From a virus: a stretch of DNA of 64,000 bases. Shown one piece after another: positions 47,202 through 54,901 of this stretch. The DNA is taken from positions 124,001-188,000 of IMG/VR virus record IMGVR_UViG_3300036770_003943. One strand, given 5' to 3'. Position 1 is the first letter of the stretch, and each line of letters begins with the position of its first letter. The notes beneath the pieces are model-generated. The model made no database searches, was not told the origin of the DNA, and worked only from the letters and a program-made list of their open reading frames with translations. A program made the position numbers and the translations under genes.

Positions 47202-48510
47202 TACTTTTTGTCCAATCCCTTGGATATTTCAAGCTGTACGTAACAACGGCGATATTCGTATCTGTTGTCAAGCCAACGTGACTGAAAATCAAGGAGTAGT
47301 ACGCAAGGAAGATGGAACCCCATTTAATGCTGGTAAAGATGTGATGGAAGAGGCACGCAATGCCGAATTGATGCGAGCAGTTAGGCTTAACATGCTCGAG
47401 GGACAATGGAGTACAGAATGCGGTCGTTGTCAGCAGGAAGAAGCCAGCGGGCTTAGTAGTAGACGACAATATGAAAAGGAAAATTGGAAGTTTAATATCG
47501 AAGCTGCCAAAAAAATTACTAATCAGGATGGATCAGTTACTGGTCCGAAATTAGAATACTACGATCTACGGTTTGGTAACCTGTGTAATCTAGCCTGTCG
47601 TATGTGCGGACCAACTGACAGTCATACATGGTACGAGCAATGGACAGACTATCATGGATCTCACAGTTATACTGATACTCATGGCACAGTTAAATTAACA
47701 CGTAACGACAATGGAAGATTGACTACCAATGACTATGATTGGCACGGCAGCGAAACATTTTGGCAGCAGTTAGAAGCCAACATTCTTAATATACGACATG
47801 TATATATGGCAGGCGGTGAACCCATGATGATAGAACGCCACTATGAGTTTTTACAGCGTTGTATTGATCAAGGCCAATCAAGCAAGATGATTTTAGAATA
47901 TAATACCAACATGACAAACTTGCCTAACCGTGTTCTAGACATGTGGACTAAGTTCTTACAAGTCCGTGTAGGTGCTAGTATTGATGGTATAGAAAATGTC
48001 TTAGAATATCAGCGTTGGCCACTAAAATGGAATCAAGCCTACAAAAATCTACAAAAATTAGATCAATACGCAATAGATAATAAAAACATACTAGCTTGGC
48101 TTGCCTGTACTATAACTGCTTACAATGTATGGCACATACCTGAATTCATGCGATGGAAACTTGAACAAAGTGGTTTTAAGAAAATTAATAGTACTCTAAA
48201 ACGCCCAATAATTACTCATCATGTAGCCCATGGACCCAAGCGTGTTAATATAAGAATTTTACCAGATGGGCTAAAACAAGATTTATCCAAATTCTATGAG
48301 AAGCATGGAAACTATTTTGCCAGCAAATATTCAAGTGAAATAAGCCAATCCGCTACAATGATATTGAATAGCATACTTAAGTACACAACCACTGGCAACT
48401 ATTCTGATAAATTAACTGAATTTGTTAAGTTTACTAGGTACTTAGACAAAGCAAGAAATAACAATATTCTAGATATTGTCCCACAGTATAGAGCCTTATT
48501 TGACCAATGA
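47194..48510 (+). CDS. radical SAM enzyme 9 (N-terminal twitch-type)
   Basis: 438 residues from ATG 47194 (MSDTFCPIPW), preferred over 47149 by family start. FCPIPWIFQAVRNNGDIRICC and CGRCQQEEASG form the N-terminal cluster set; core CNLACRMC near residue 132, then VYMAGGEPMM. Nearest relative is enzyme 5 (shared NLACxMC, ASIDG-type and EFMRWKLE segments). Overlaps the SDR-like gene by 4 bp. Confidence 0.85.
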   Translation: MSDTFCPIPWIFQAVRNNGDIRICCQANVTENQGVVRKEDGTPFNAGKDVMEEARNAELMRAVRLNMLEGQWSTECGRCQQEEASGLSSRRQYEKENWKFNIEAAKKITNQDGSVTGPKLEYYDLRFGNLCNLACRMCGPTDSHTWYEQWTDYHGSHSYTDTHGTVKLTRNDNGRLTTNDYDWHGSETFWQQLEANILNIRHVYMAGGEPMMIERHYEFLQRCIDQGQSSKMILEYNTNMTNLPNRVLDMWTKFLQVRVGASIDGIENVLEYQRWPLKWNQAYKNLQKLDQYAIDNKNILAWLACTITAYNVWHIPEFMRWKLEQSGFKKINSTLKRPIITHHVAHGPKRVNIRILPDGLKQDLSKFYEKHGNYFASKYSSEISQSATMILNSILKYTTTGNYSDKLTEFVKFTRYLDKARNNNILDIVPQYRALFDQ

Positions 48511-49064
48511 AAATTTTAATATCAGGTAATTCAAAATTAAATTTTGCTCATTCATTGAACAAAGTACTGATTGATCATGACTTGAAGTTCATAAGTCGTG
48601 CTAGCTCAGGTCATGATTTGACTAGACATGATGATCAACTAGCTTTTGCTAAATTAGCCTGCGAGTTTGACGTTGTTATTATTAATAGTGCTTTATGGAA
48701 ATTTAATCAAACTGTTTTACTTGATTATGTCTATAAAGCCTGTGTCGAAGCCAAACATAGAAACTATATCATTTGTATAGGTAGCACAACGGATCGAGTT
48801 AAAAAAGGAGGAGCTTGGTTATATAATGCTGAAAAAAAAGCTCTGCGTGACTATTGTAATACACTAGGATTAAATGGTGTTTGGGAAAGTGGCCCAAGAA
48901 TAACCTTAGTTAGTTTAGGCACACTTACTAATAATCAAGCTAAACATCCTACAAGACGTTGTATGGATATTGACTTGGCTGCTGGTTATATAAAATGGGT
49001 TATTGAACAACCAGCTGGAGTTCATGTAAATGAACTCAGTATAGATCCTTTACAGAATCCCTAA
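48507..49064 (+). CDS. short-chain dehydrogenase-like protein
   Basis: 185 residues. Rossmann pattern with VVIINSALWKFN, CIGSTTD (Ser93) and Y106-NAE-K110 (YxxxK), the SDR catalytic Ser/Tyr/Lys set. The start ILISGNSKLN is a shortened dinucleotide-binding loop, and the protein is about 60 residues shorter than classical SDRs. Presumably an NAD(P)-dependent reductase for the island's product. It ends convergently with thyX. Confidence 0.62.
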   Translation: MKILISGNSKLNFAHSLNKVLIDHDLKFISRASSGHDLTRHDDQLAFAKLACEFDVVIINSALWKFNQTVLLDYVYKACVEAKHRNYIICIGSTTDRVKKGGAWLYNAEKKALRDYCNTLGLNGVWESGPRITLVSLGTLTNNQAKHPTRRCMDIDLAAGYIKWVIEQPAGVHVNELSIDPLQNP

Positions 49065-49922
49065 TTTTGTTTTAAATTCAGCAAGTTCTCGTTGTCCGAG
49101 ATTAAATTCTCTGGCTAGAGACTTTTCATCTCCGTGAGCTGCCACTATTCCCTCAAAGCGACTTGAATTTAATAGTTGTTTGAGTAAGTCAAATTCTTTA
49201 GCACTGAACTTAACTGAGTTTACAGCATAATCTTCAAATGCAGAACATGCTTCAGGAAACAACGGTTTTGCTAGATCATACATAGCACGAGCATATTCTT
49301 GAATCTCCCATTGAGCATGACGGTCCATACGTAAGCGAGCCATGTGTAAGAAATTCTTTAGGTTAGCTTTCCAGTATAATTCAGTATATCCGCTTACTGG
49401 CAGCACACTTCTTGCCAACTCCCTTGCCATACCCTCGTTGAGTAATTGTTCATAATCGCTATAATTTGTTTCAAAGAAGACTTCAAAACGTTGCTGTAGT
49501 TTTTGCTTCTTGGCAGTGTCCCAGTCTGATTCTTCTCTACCTTGCTTGTTAGTAGTGCTTTGTTTTTGTAATTGTTCCAGTTCAGGAATATAAAACTCAT
49601 CCGTTAATATGCTATAACGAGCACTATATTCATTGATACTAGCAGTGCGATGGCGTACCAGTTGCCTCATGACAAAGATAGGCAGTTTAATGTGAAACTT
49701 TAGTTCACACATTTCAAATGGTGTAGTATGTTCATGACGCATTAGGTAACGAATAAGGTTACGGTCATCTTGAACTTGCTTTGTGCCGGCACCATAACTA
49801 ACACGAGCTGCTTGGACAATGGCACTGTCATCGCCCATTGAATCTACTAGACCTACAAAACCATGATCTAGTACTGGAACATAATTGGTATTATCAAAAT
49901 CTATATCTTGTCTAAGTGTCAT
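49050..49922 (-). CDS. thyX: flavin-dependent thymidylate synthase
   Basis: 290 residues. The ThyX signature RHRX7S is seen as R90-H91-R92 ... S100 in RHRTASINEYSARYS. It makes dTMP from dUMP using FAD and methylene-folate, supplying phage replication. The body is otherwise full length for the family. Its ATG overlaps the upstream gene by 4 bp. Confidence 0.95.
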   Translation of the reverse strand: MTLRQDIDFDNTNYVPVLDHGFVGLVDSMGDDSAIVQAARVSYGAGTKQVQDDRNLIRYLMRHEHTTPFEMCELKFHIKLPIFVMRQLVRHRTASINEYSARYSILTDEFYIPELEQLQKQSTTNKQGREESDWDTAKKQKLQQRFEVFFETNYSDYEQLLNEGMARELARSVLPVSGYTELYWKANLKNFLHMARLRMDRHAQWEIQEYARAMYDLAKPLFPEACSAFEDYAVNSVKFSAKEFDLLKQLLNSSRFEGIVAAHGDEKSLAREFNLGQRELAEFKTKLGIL

Positions 49923-50224
49923 CTTTCTTCGCCGAACTGTGTTTGTAGTAGTGATTTAACATAATGGATTACTCTAGACTTTATTTTTGTACTGTCAATA
50001 AAAACTTCTATGTCAGCTACCTTTTCTCTAAGATGTTCTAATCCCTGTGCCTTTAATACTTCTCTAGCATCTTTCATTCCAACTAATTCTTCTTGACTAA
50101 ATTCCAATACTTCTCCATTGGTCAACTTTAATTGAATGTGTGTAATGTACTCTATTGGAACTTCTTCCATGACCACATCTTTAAGGATTTCTTCAAAACT
50201 TCTATCCTTTCTCCTAATCGCCAT
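49919..50224 (-). CDS. small protein upstream of thyX, function unknown
   Basis: 101 residues, charged, with a start MAIRRKDRSFEEILKDVV and an acidic central part. No recognised family. AAGGAC precedes the ATG; overlaps thyX by 4 bp. Confidence 0.65.
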   Translation of the reverse strand: MAIRRKDRSFEEILKDVVMEEVPIEYITHIQLKLTNGEVLEFSQEELVGMKDAREVLKAQGLEHLREKVADIEVFIDSTKIKSRVIHYVKSLLQTQFGEER

Positions 50225-50240
50225 GTCCTTGCGTCCTTAG

Positions 50241-50840
50241 TTACTTTTTTTTAGTGTACTTCCTCTTGGGCTTATCCACTGTAGTTTCTGTTATTACACT
50301 AGTATTTACTGCTTTCGTAGGATCTAGTGATTCTGCCTCTTTCAATAATCGTTCTGCTTCTTTATGAAAATAGGCTGCTTGACTACGCATTTGATTGGCT
50401 ATCTGAGTATCACTTAATGTGCCTGGACTGTTGTCCTGAGCAGGTGTAGCATTGATGTCACCGCTGGTTGTACGACCTTCGCTTTTCATTGAGTCAAGTT
50501 GATCATTAAGTAGATTTAACTTAATGGTAGCTTCTCTAGTTGGTAGCATGGTTACTTCGGTAGTGTTAACTTTTCTTAACCAACCACTAAGGTGAAGAGC
50601 TTCTAACATGTTACGGCCATCATGGAAACTGGTTCTACTTAGATAAGGATAAAAATCAACCTCACGCTGAGCACCTTCACTTTCCACAGCAGTAATAATA
50701 TCATCATGATATTGCCGTGGAAGTGATTCGGTTTCGACAACTAAACAACTATTATTTTCACCTGGCACTTGTCTAAATACCACAACACACTTCTGGCCAG
50801 TAGCGTCAACTTGCCCTACGTGTTTTAAAAACTGGGGCAT
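50241..50840 (-). CDS. conserved-type phage protein, function unknown
   Basis: 199 residues. The N-terminal 115 residues form a compact domain (MPQFLKHVGQVDATGQKCVVVFRQVPG...LVVETESLPRQYHDDI) that I associate with aquatic T4-like phages without known role. Then a Gly/Thr/Asp-rich linker, a helix (AAYFHKEAERLLKEAESL) and a Lys-rich end (KPKRKYTKKK), suggesting nucleic-acid contact or a disordered tail. Start has AGGAGTCGTT. Confidence 0.65.
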   Translation of the reverse strand: MPQFLKHVGQVDATGQKCVVVFRQVPGENNSCLVVETESLPRQYHDDIITAVESEGAQREVDFYPYLSRTSFHDGRNMLEALHLSGWLRKVNTTEVTMLPTREATIKLNLLNDQLDSMKSEGRTTSGDINATPAQDNSPGTLSDTQIANQMRSQAAYFHKEAERLLKEAESLDPTKAVNTSVITETTVDKPKRKYTKKK

Positions 50841-50851
50841 AACGACTCCTA

Positions 50852-51079
50852 TTAGGCTTTAGCGTCAGCAACTGGCTGAGCTTGTTCGGCAGATGCTGCT
50901 TGCTCACCTTGAGCTTCTTTTTCTGCTTTTTCTGCTTGCTCACGGGCATCATTTAAAAAGGCGGTTAGCTTTTCACTTACTGCGCCTACTTGTTGAATTT
51001 CAAGTATACTAAATGCGCCTCTTTTTACTGCTAATTCAACAGCGGCTAGCAAAATTGTCATATCATTAATGGTCATCAT
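50852..51079 (-). CDS. small helical protein with Ala/Glu/Gln-rich end
   Basis: 75 residues; residues 1-45 are a helical module (TILLAAVELAVKRGAFSILEIQQVG), the rest low-complexity EQAEKAEKEAQGEQAAS. Strong AGGAG before the ATG. A late box lies upstream, so this and 50241 to 49050 may be expressed late. Function unknown. Confidence 0.65.
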   Translation of the reverse strand: MMTINDMTILLAAVELAVKRGAFSILEIQQVGAVSEKLTAFLNDAREQAEKAEKEAQGEQAASAEQAQPVADAKA

Positions 51080-51091
51080 AATCTCCTGTAA

Positions 51092-51114
51092 ATTATATAC
51101 CTAGTTTATTTATT
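51092..51114 (-). promoter_or_regulatory. late-type box AATAAATA with downstream TATATAAT
   Basis: Minus strand AATAAATA (51114-51107) followed by AACTAGGTATATAAT (TATAAT 51097-51092), then AGGAG and the ATG at 51079. Similar to the sites at 28624 and 45118. It lies just after a strong terminator, so a new transcript must start here. Confidence 0.6.
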
Positions 51115-51137
51115 GTATAAGTTCGTATTATACAGAT

Positions 51138-51165
51138 AAAAAAAGGCAGAGTCAAGCTCTGCCTT
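51138..51165 (-). terminator. rho-independent terminator after the VWA gene
   Basis: On the minus strand AAGGCAGAG, 5-base loop CTTGA, CTCTGCCTT, then a run of T. A 9 bp perfect stem with U-tract, 16 bp after the stop of the VWA gene. It separates the MoxR/VWA unit from the thyX unit. Confidence 0.88.
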
Positions 51166-51180
51166 AATCGTTTTAAGTAT

Positions 51181-52368
51181 TTAGGTTTTCTTAAATGTAT
51201 AATGAGCAGTTAACCCAAATGGTGCTGTAATAGTTTCATTGCCATGAACTACGAACAAGGTGTCGCAGTAGTTCTCATCACCCCAGCTTCCAAAAGGACA
51301 ACCATCTGTAAACATAATAAACTGCTTGGGCGAGATGTCATTATCTTTCATGTAAGTCCAGCAAGCCTCGAAGTCAGTACCACCTCCGCCTTGAGCATCA
51401 TAGTCAGCAATATCCTCGCCATTGTCATCAGTAAACACTACCGGGTTATAAACTTCAGTGTCAAAACTAAACACTAAGATGCTGTAAGTAGTATACATAT
51501 CCATCATGCCCTTGACTTCGCTGAGAAAGTCTCGCACCATGTCATCGCTAATACTGCCCGAAGTATCAATACCAACTACAATATCCAAATGTTCTGCTGG
51601 TAACATGCCAGGTAATACTGCTCCAGTGTGCCAACTTTTACGACTGGGACGCATAAACGAATAGTTATTCTTGAGACTGGACTCCAACTGAATACGCAAC
51701 AAATCTTGCCAACGCAATTTTGGAGCAGTAAATTGCTGAATTAAGCGACGAATACCTGCGGGAGTATTGCCTGCTCCTGCGGCTTGAGCACTTTGAAGAA
51801 CAGCCTCCTTGATCTCATCACGGATCTTCTTCATAGTTTCTTCGTCAATCTTAATGCCGCTTGACTTACTTTTACCGTCGCTGCCTTTGCCGTCTTCGCT
51901 TTCCTTGCCCTCCCCGTCTAGGTGCATGTCCAAAGTTACTTGGATTTCTACAGCGTTCTCCATGAGCTTGTCATAGACTTCTTCTGCGGTCATGTTGCGA
52001 TATTGAACATCCCACAGGATAGGAACTTTATTGATCTTTTTACCTACGTTATTTTCAATAAGCATGTCATTGACAAGATAGTCACCTGCCATGTTCCAAA
52101 TTTGGGGATGGCGTTCACCTCGGCGGCTCATGTGATTGTAGACGCAGTGTCCTACTTCGTGTCCAAACAAAAACACCAACTCGTCGTCATCTAACTTGTT
52201 GATGAATTCACTGCTGTAATAAAAATTACGTCCATCTGTTGCCGCAGTCTTGCACCAATCACTGGACTCTATTAATTTCAATCGAGTAGCAAGATTGCCC
52301 CAAAATGGATGCTTAAGCAGCATCTTAACACGAGCTTTAGTTAGTCTGTCCCGTACATCTAGTGTCAT
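51181..52368 (-). CDS. VWA-like protein with metallopeptidase motif (DUF2201-type)
   Basis: 395 residues. H70-EVG-H74 (HExxH) sits in a helix near the start, then a Gly/Ser/Asp-rich linker (about 150-175), and a C-terminal VWA-like domain with a MIDAS-type DTSGS (268-272), GGGTDF near 332 and MFTDG near 357. This two-part layout is typical of VWA partners of MoxR ATPases. It would act with the MoxR at 52741 as a chaperone or remodelling pair; the target is unknown. A consensus promoter lies 25 bp upstream. Confidence 0.85.
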   Translation of the reverse strand: MTLDVRDRLTKARVKMLLKHPFWGNLATRLKLIESSDWCKTAATDGRNFYYSSEFINKLDDDELVFLFGHEVGHCVYNHMSRRGERHPQIWNMAGDYLVNDMLIENNVGKKINKVPILWDVQYRNMTAEEVYDKLMENAVEIQVTLDMHLDGEGKESEDGKGSDGKSKSSGIKIDEETMKKIRDEIKEAVLQSAQAAGAGNTPAGIRRLIQQFTAPKLRWQDLLRIQLESSLKNNYSFMRPSRKSWHTGAVLPGMLPAEHLDIVVGIDTSGSISDDMVRDFLSEVKGMMDMYTTYSILVFSFDTEVYNPVVFTDDNGEDIADYDAQGGGGTDFEACWTYMKDNDISPKQFIMFTDGCPFGSWGDENYCDTLFVVHGNETITAPFGLTAHYTFKKT

Positions 52369-52392
52369 TGTTCACTCCTATATAATATACTT

Positions 52393-52421
52393 ATTATATG
52401 ACACATAATATATTGTGTCAA
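52393..52421 (-). promoter_or_regulatory. consensus sigma-70-like promoter for the VWA gene
   Basis: Minus strand TTGACA (52421-52416), 17 bp, TATAAT (52398-52393). Both hexamers are perfect. The -35 abuts the stop of the 52422 gene. Confidence 0.84.
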
Positions 52422-52754
52422 TTAATTGCCAAAGTGTAGCCTAAACAAAAAGGCATCATGTGGATTTCGAAACCATATTAGCATGGCACTGTTAAATGGA
52501 ACATGGTAGTCTAAACCACGTAGATTAGTCTTTTTGGTCCAACCAAAGATTTCACTGTTACTGATGCCGTACCTGCTGATACTAGTCCATTCTTTTTTGG
52601 CACGTTCAAAGTATTCGTGCATTAAGGCTCTTGTCACATGGTCAGTACCTAGCACACTTCTCACATAATCCATGTCACCATAGACTAACTCTAACACAGT
52701 GTTAGAAAAGGGGATCAAGTCCCCTTCTTTTGCTAAGAACTTAGTTGCTGACAT
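52422..52754 (-). CDS. small protein between MoxR and VWA, function unknown
   Basis: 110 residues, mixed alpha/beta (MSATKFLAKEGDLIPFSNTVLELVYGD...). No recognised family. It overlaps the end of the MoxR gene by 14 bp, so it is made together with it and may belong to the same complex. Confidence 0.65.
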   Translation of the reverse strand: MSATKFLAKEGDLIPFSNTVLELVYGDMDYVRSVLGTDHVTRALMHEYFERAKKEWTSISRYGISNSEIFGWTKKTNLRGLDYHVPFNSAMLIWFRNPHDAFLFRLHFGN

Positions 52755-53847
52755 CGACTACCAAGTGAGCGTAACGCTTGAAGAACTCTGGGAAGTTCTT
52801 GAGCTTCTTGTGGTCGAAGGGCAAGTTGTAATTCTTGAGCGCAGTATGAGCACCCATAATTACCATCTCGGGTTCAAAATTATCCATCATATACTGGATA
52901 AAGTTTTCGCACTGACTATGCCATTTGTCTACCTTATTATTCTTGCGAGCATCTTCGTAGCCATCCTTGAGCTCATAGCACAGGCTAGTGGTCAAACTAT
53001 ACATAGCACTGACTTCTTTGACCTTTAAGTCCTTGACCTTGCCAGCAAGAATATCTGCTGGGTTGGGTAAGTCTGCGGCAATCTTACGATGTGCCATAAA
53101 CTTAATAGCAAGTCCTTCACCAATAGTGCCAGCAGCCATATCAGTCTGCTCGTTCTCAGTCATAGTGTCGTCAATAAGGTCACTAAGGAAAGCCCAACTA
53201 CGAGGAGTAGCAAAACTGCGGTCATGCACTGCGGGATCAAAGTTAAACAAGTCACTCTTGGCCCAGTTCAAGTAGCCTACAATATCTGAATGAATACGAT
53301 TTTGCAGAGCCCATACGTTCCAGTCAGCAAAGTCAACACGCAGTTCAAAGTGAACAAAACGGTTAGCCAACGGAGTAGGCATGCGATACGTCACACCCTT
53401 GTCAGTCATACGATTACCTGCTGCCATAATAACTACATTATCGGGCAGTCGATAAGTACCAACACGGCGGTTAAGAATAAGTTGGTAAGCCGCAGCCTGA
53501 ACAGCGGGAGGAGCACCTGCAAGCTCATCTAAGAACAGTAACACCACAGGATGTTTACTGGCGAATTCTTCGCTGGGCAGTTCTGCTGGAGGAGCCCACT
53601 CCATAGTGTTAGAACCGGCATTGTAAAAAGGAATGCCTTTGATGTCAGTGGGTTCCCACAAGTTCAAACGAACATCAATAAGAGCACCACCTAGATCCTC
53701 TGCCAATTGTGCGGCAATATCACTTTTGCCTACACCTGGGGGACCCCACAACATAACAGGTCGGCGAACATTCATAGCCCTGCGGATTAAACGCTTGGCT
53801 TCAGTAATCTTTACTGTACGACCTTCAATTTTTTCTTGCTTTGCCAT
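52741..53847 (-). CDS. MoxR-family AAA+ ATPase
   Basis: 368 residues. Walker A GPPGVGKSD (35-43), Walker B VVLLFLDELAGAPP near residue 105, sensor-type GNRMTDKGV near 148, and an arginine-rich lid. MoxR ATPases work with VWA proteins to mature or remodel protein complexes. The VWA partner is two genes downstream. A TAGACA-17-TATAAT promoter precedes it. Confidence 0.92.
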   Translation of the reverse strand: MAKQEKIEGRTVKITEAKRLIRRAMNVRRPVMLWGPPGVGKSDIAAQLAEDLGGALIDVRLNLWEPTDIKGIPFYNAGSNTMEWAPPAELPSEEFASKHPVVLLFLDELAGAPPAVQAAAYQLILNRRVGTYRLPDNVVIMAAGNRMTDKGVTYRMPTPLANRFVHFELRVDFADWNVWALQNRIHSDIVGYLNWAKSDLFNFDPAVHDRSFATPRSWAFLSDLIDDTMTENEQTDMAAGTIGEGLAIKFMAHRKIAADLPNPADILAGKVKDLKVKEVSAMYSLTTSLCYELKDGYEDARKNNKVDKWHSQCENFIQYMMDNFEPEMVIMGAHTALKNYNLPFDHKKLKNFPEFFKRYAHLVVDVSN

Positions 53848-53875
53848 CTCAAACTCCTTGTTAAGTAATATGGCT

Positions 53876-53904
53876 ATTATATGTTAGTCTGTATTTTGTG
53901 TCTA
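53876..53904 (-). promoter_or_regulatory. sigma-70-like promoter for the MoxR gene
   Basis: Minus strand TAGACA (53904-53899), 17 bp, TATAAT (53881-53876). TAGACACAAAAT matches the TTGACACAAAAT block of neighbouring early promoters. Confidence 0.78.
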
Positions 53905-54225
53905 TTAAACTTCTTCGGCCGCACGTTGAGCCATGAGTTTCATGTCCATCTCCACACTTTTGGGACGTCGTGGAACATGAGCTTTGATTGGAATATCCGC
54001 AGTCTGCGGAGTATCCCCAAATTCTTGTCTTACATAAAAATTAATAAGTTGTCGCATGACGATACCAACTAAACCTTCAGGTCCATGTTCGTCAGGGCAG
54101 ATGAATCTTACTGGGCACCGTCCCCAAGTTTTGGTAATAAGGAATTCATGAAAGTAAGCACGATGGTCCTTGTCCTCAGCATCAAAAGCAACTAAAGGAC
54201 GCTGATAATATTCTAGTCTACTCAT
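53905..54225 (-). CDS. small protein, function unknown
   Basis: 106 residues from ATG 54225 (MSRLEYYQRPLVAFDAED), with AGGAT upstream; an ATG at 54252 would start within a hairpin. It has CPVRFICPDEHGP, two Cys and a His that could bind metal, and a Lys/Arg-rich end. No family recognised. Confidence 0.65.
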   Translation of the reverse strand: MSRLEYYQRPLVAFDAEDKDHRAYFHEFLITKTWGRCPVRFICPDEHGPEGLVGIVMRQLINFYVRQEFGDTPQTADIPIKAHVPRRPKSVEMDMKLMAQRAAEEV

Positions 54226-54355
54226 TGTAATCCTAATAAAAAGGTGGGGCACCTTATCGGTTATTTAAGACTGGCCCGTCTGTGAGCACTGTCCCCTTGC
54301 CTTCACACGGCAGTTAATCTTGCGGGGCATTGCACCCCGCCGAGTTATACGTTAA
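54226..54355 (-). ncRNA. candidate structured RNA or processed 3' leader between two early genes
   Basis: This 130-base intergenic stretch is GC-rich in an AT-rich genome and holds three stems: GCGGGG/CCCCGC (54322-54340, loop 7), CCGTGTGA/TCACAGACGG with a 2-base bulge (54276-54310), and AAGGTG/CACCTT (54241-54255) followed by T. It could be an independent small RNA, or a stable 3' end/terminator for the 54356 gene. No ORF is seen on either strand. Confidence 0.45.
54238..54255 (-). terminator. terminator hairpin before the 53905 gene
   Basis: Minus strand AAGGTG, loop CCC, CACCTT, followed by TTTTT-ATT partly formed by the stem's own T. A short stem (6 bp) with a modest U-tract, so termination may be incomplete. 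Confidence 0.5.
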
Positions 54356-54616
54356 TCACTCGCCCTGTGCGGCGGCAACTACGTCTTCAGCAGAAGCATC
54401 AGTGTCTGCTGGCACTGCGAACAACTTGTTCGCACGAGCGAATTCAATACCTGCCTCTTTGGTCATTGCTTGGGGCAGTTCGAACAGCTCAACATCAGTG
54501 TGACCGTTCTTAACAAGATTCTTAATACGAGTTGCCAAGTCATTGGCAAAACGAACCTTAGTCTTGCCGTTAAGAGTTGAAACACCAATTACCTTAAAAA
54601 CTTTATTAGTAGCCAT
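54356..54616 (-). CDS. small protein, function unknown
   Basis: 86 residues (MATNKVFKVIGVSTLNGKTKVRFANDLATRIKNLVKNG). Compact alpha/beta start and an acidic Ala/Asp-rich end. It has a dedicated promoter and a structured region downstream, so it may be highly expressed early. No family recognised. Confidence 0.65.
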   Translation of the reverse strand: MATNKVFKVIGVSTLNGKTKVRFANDLATRIKNLVKNGHTDVELFELPQAMTKEAGIEFARANKLFAVPADTDASAEDVVAAAQGE

Positions 54617-54671
54617 TTTAAAAATTACCTCTCTCTGTGTAAAAACATGGTAAAAAACTTACCATACCATT

Positions 54672-54700
54672 ATAGTAGCACTACTACCATTTTGTGTCAA
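54672..54700 (-). promoter_or_regulatory. sigma-70-like promoter for the 54616 gene
   Basis: Minus strand TTGACA (54700-54695), 17 bp, TACTAT (54677-54672); a TATAAT at 54674-54669 would give a 20 bp spacer. Contains the TTGACACAAAATGGTA block. It overlaps the 3' end of the small ORF 54684-54842. Confidence 0.65.
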
Positions 54701-54842
54701 CGTCCCGCTTGTCCGTTTTCTTGCGGTTGTAGACCTTGGCACTAGGAACTACCTGTGGGCGAAATTGCCCGTTATGGAACAGAAAATCAGCACGTCTGCG
54801 ACTGTGAGCAATCTGCATTGTAAACTTCATAATCTGTTTCAT
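54684..54842 (-). CDS. small basic protein, function unknown (52 residues)
   Basis: MKQIMKFTMQIAHSRRRADF then a basic tail rich in Lys and Arg (KVYNRKKTDKRD). Strong AAGGAGATTGTT before the ATG and a sigma-70-like promoter 31 bp upstream support it. The next gene's promoter lies in its final codons. It is short but its control signals are as good as its neighbours'. Confidence 0.55.
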   Translation of the reverse strand: MKQIMKFTMQIAHSRRRADFLFHNGQFRPQVVPSAKVYNRKKTDKRDVDTKW

Positions 54843-54872
54843 AACAATCTCCTTGTTACTTACTATACCTAT

Positions 54873-54901
54873 AGTATAGTATCAACTCAATTTTGTGTCA
54901 A
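54873..54901 (-). promoter_or_regulatory. sigma-70-like promoter for the 54842 ORF
   Basis: Minus strand TTGACA (54901-54896), 17 bp, TATACT (54878-54873), with the shared TTGACACAAAAT block. It abuts the stop of the 54902 gene. Confidence 0.75.

Noticed and set aside
52699-53887. Several plus-strand open frames opposite the MoxR gene
   Set aside because: They mirror the codons of a well-supported ATPase and lack start signals.
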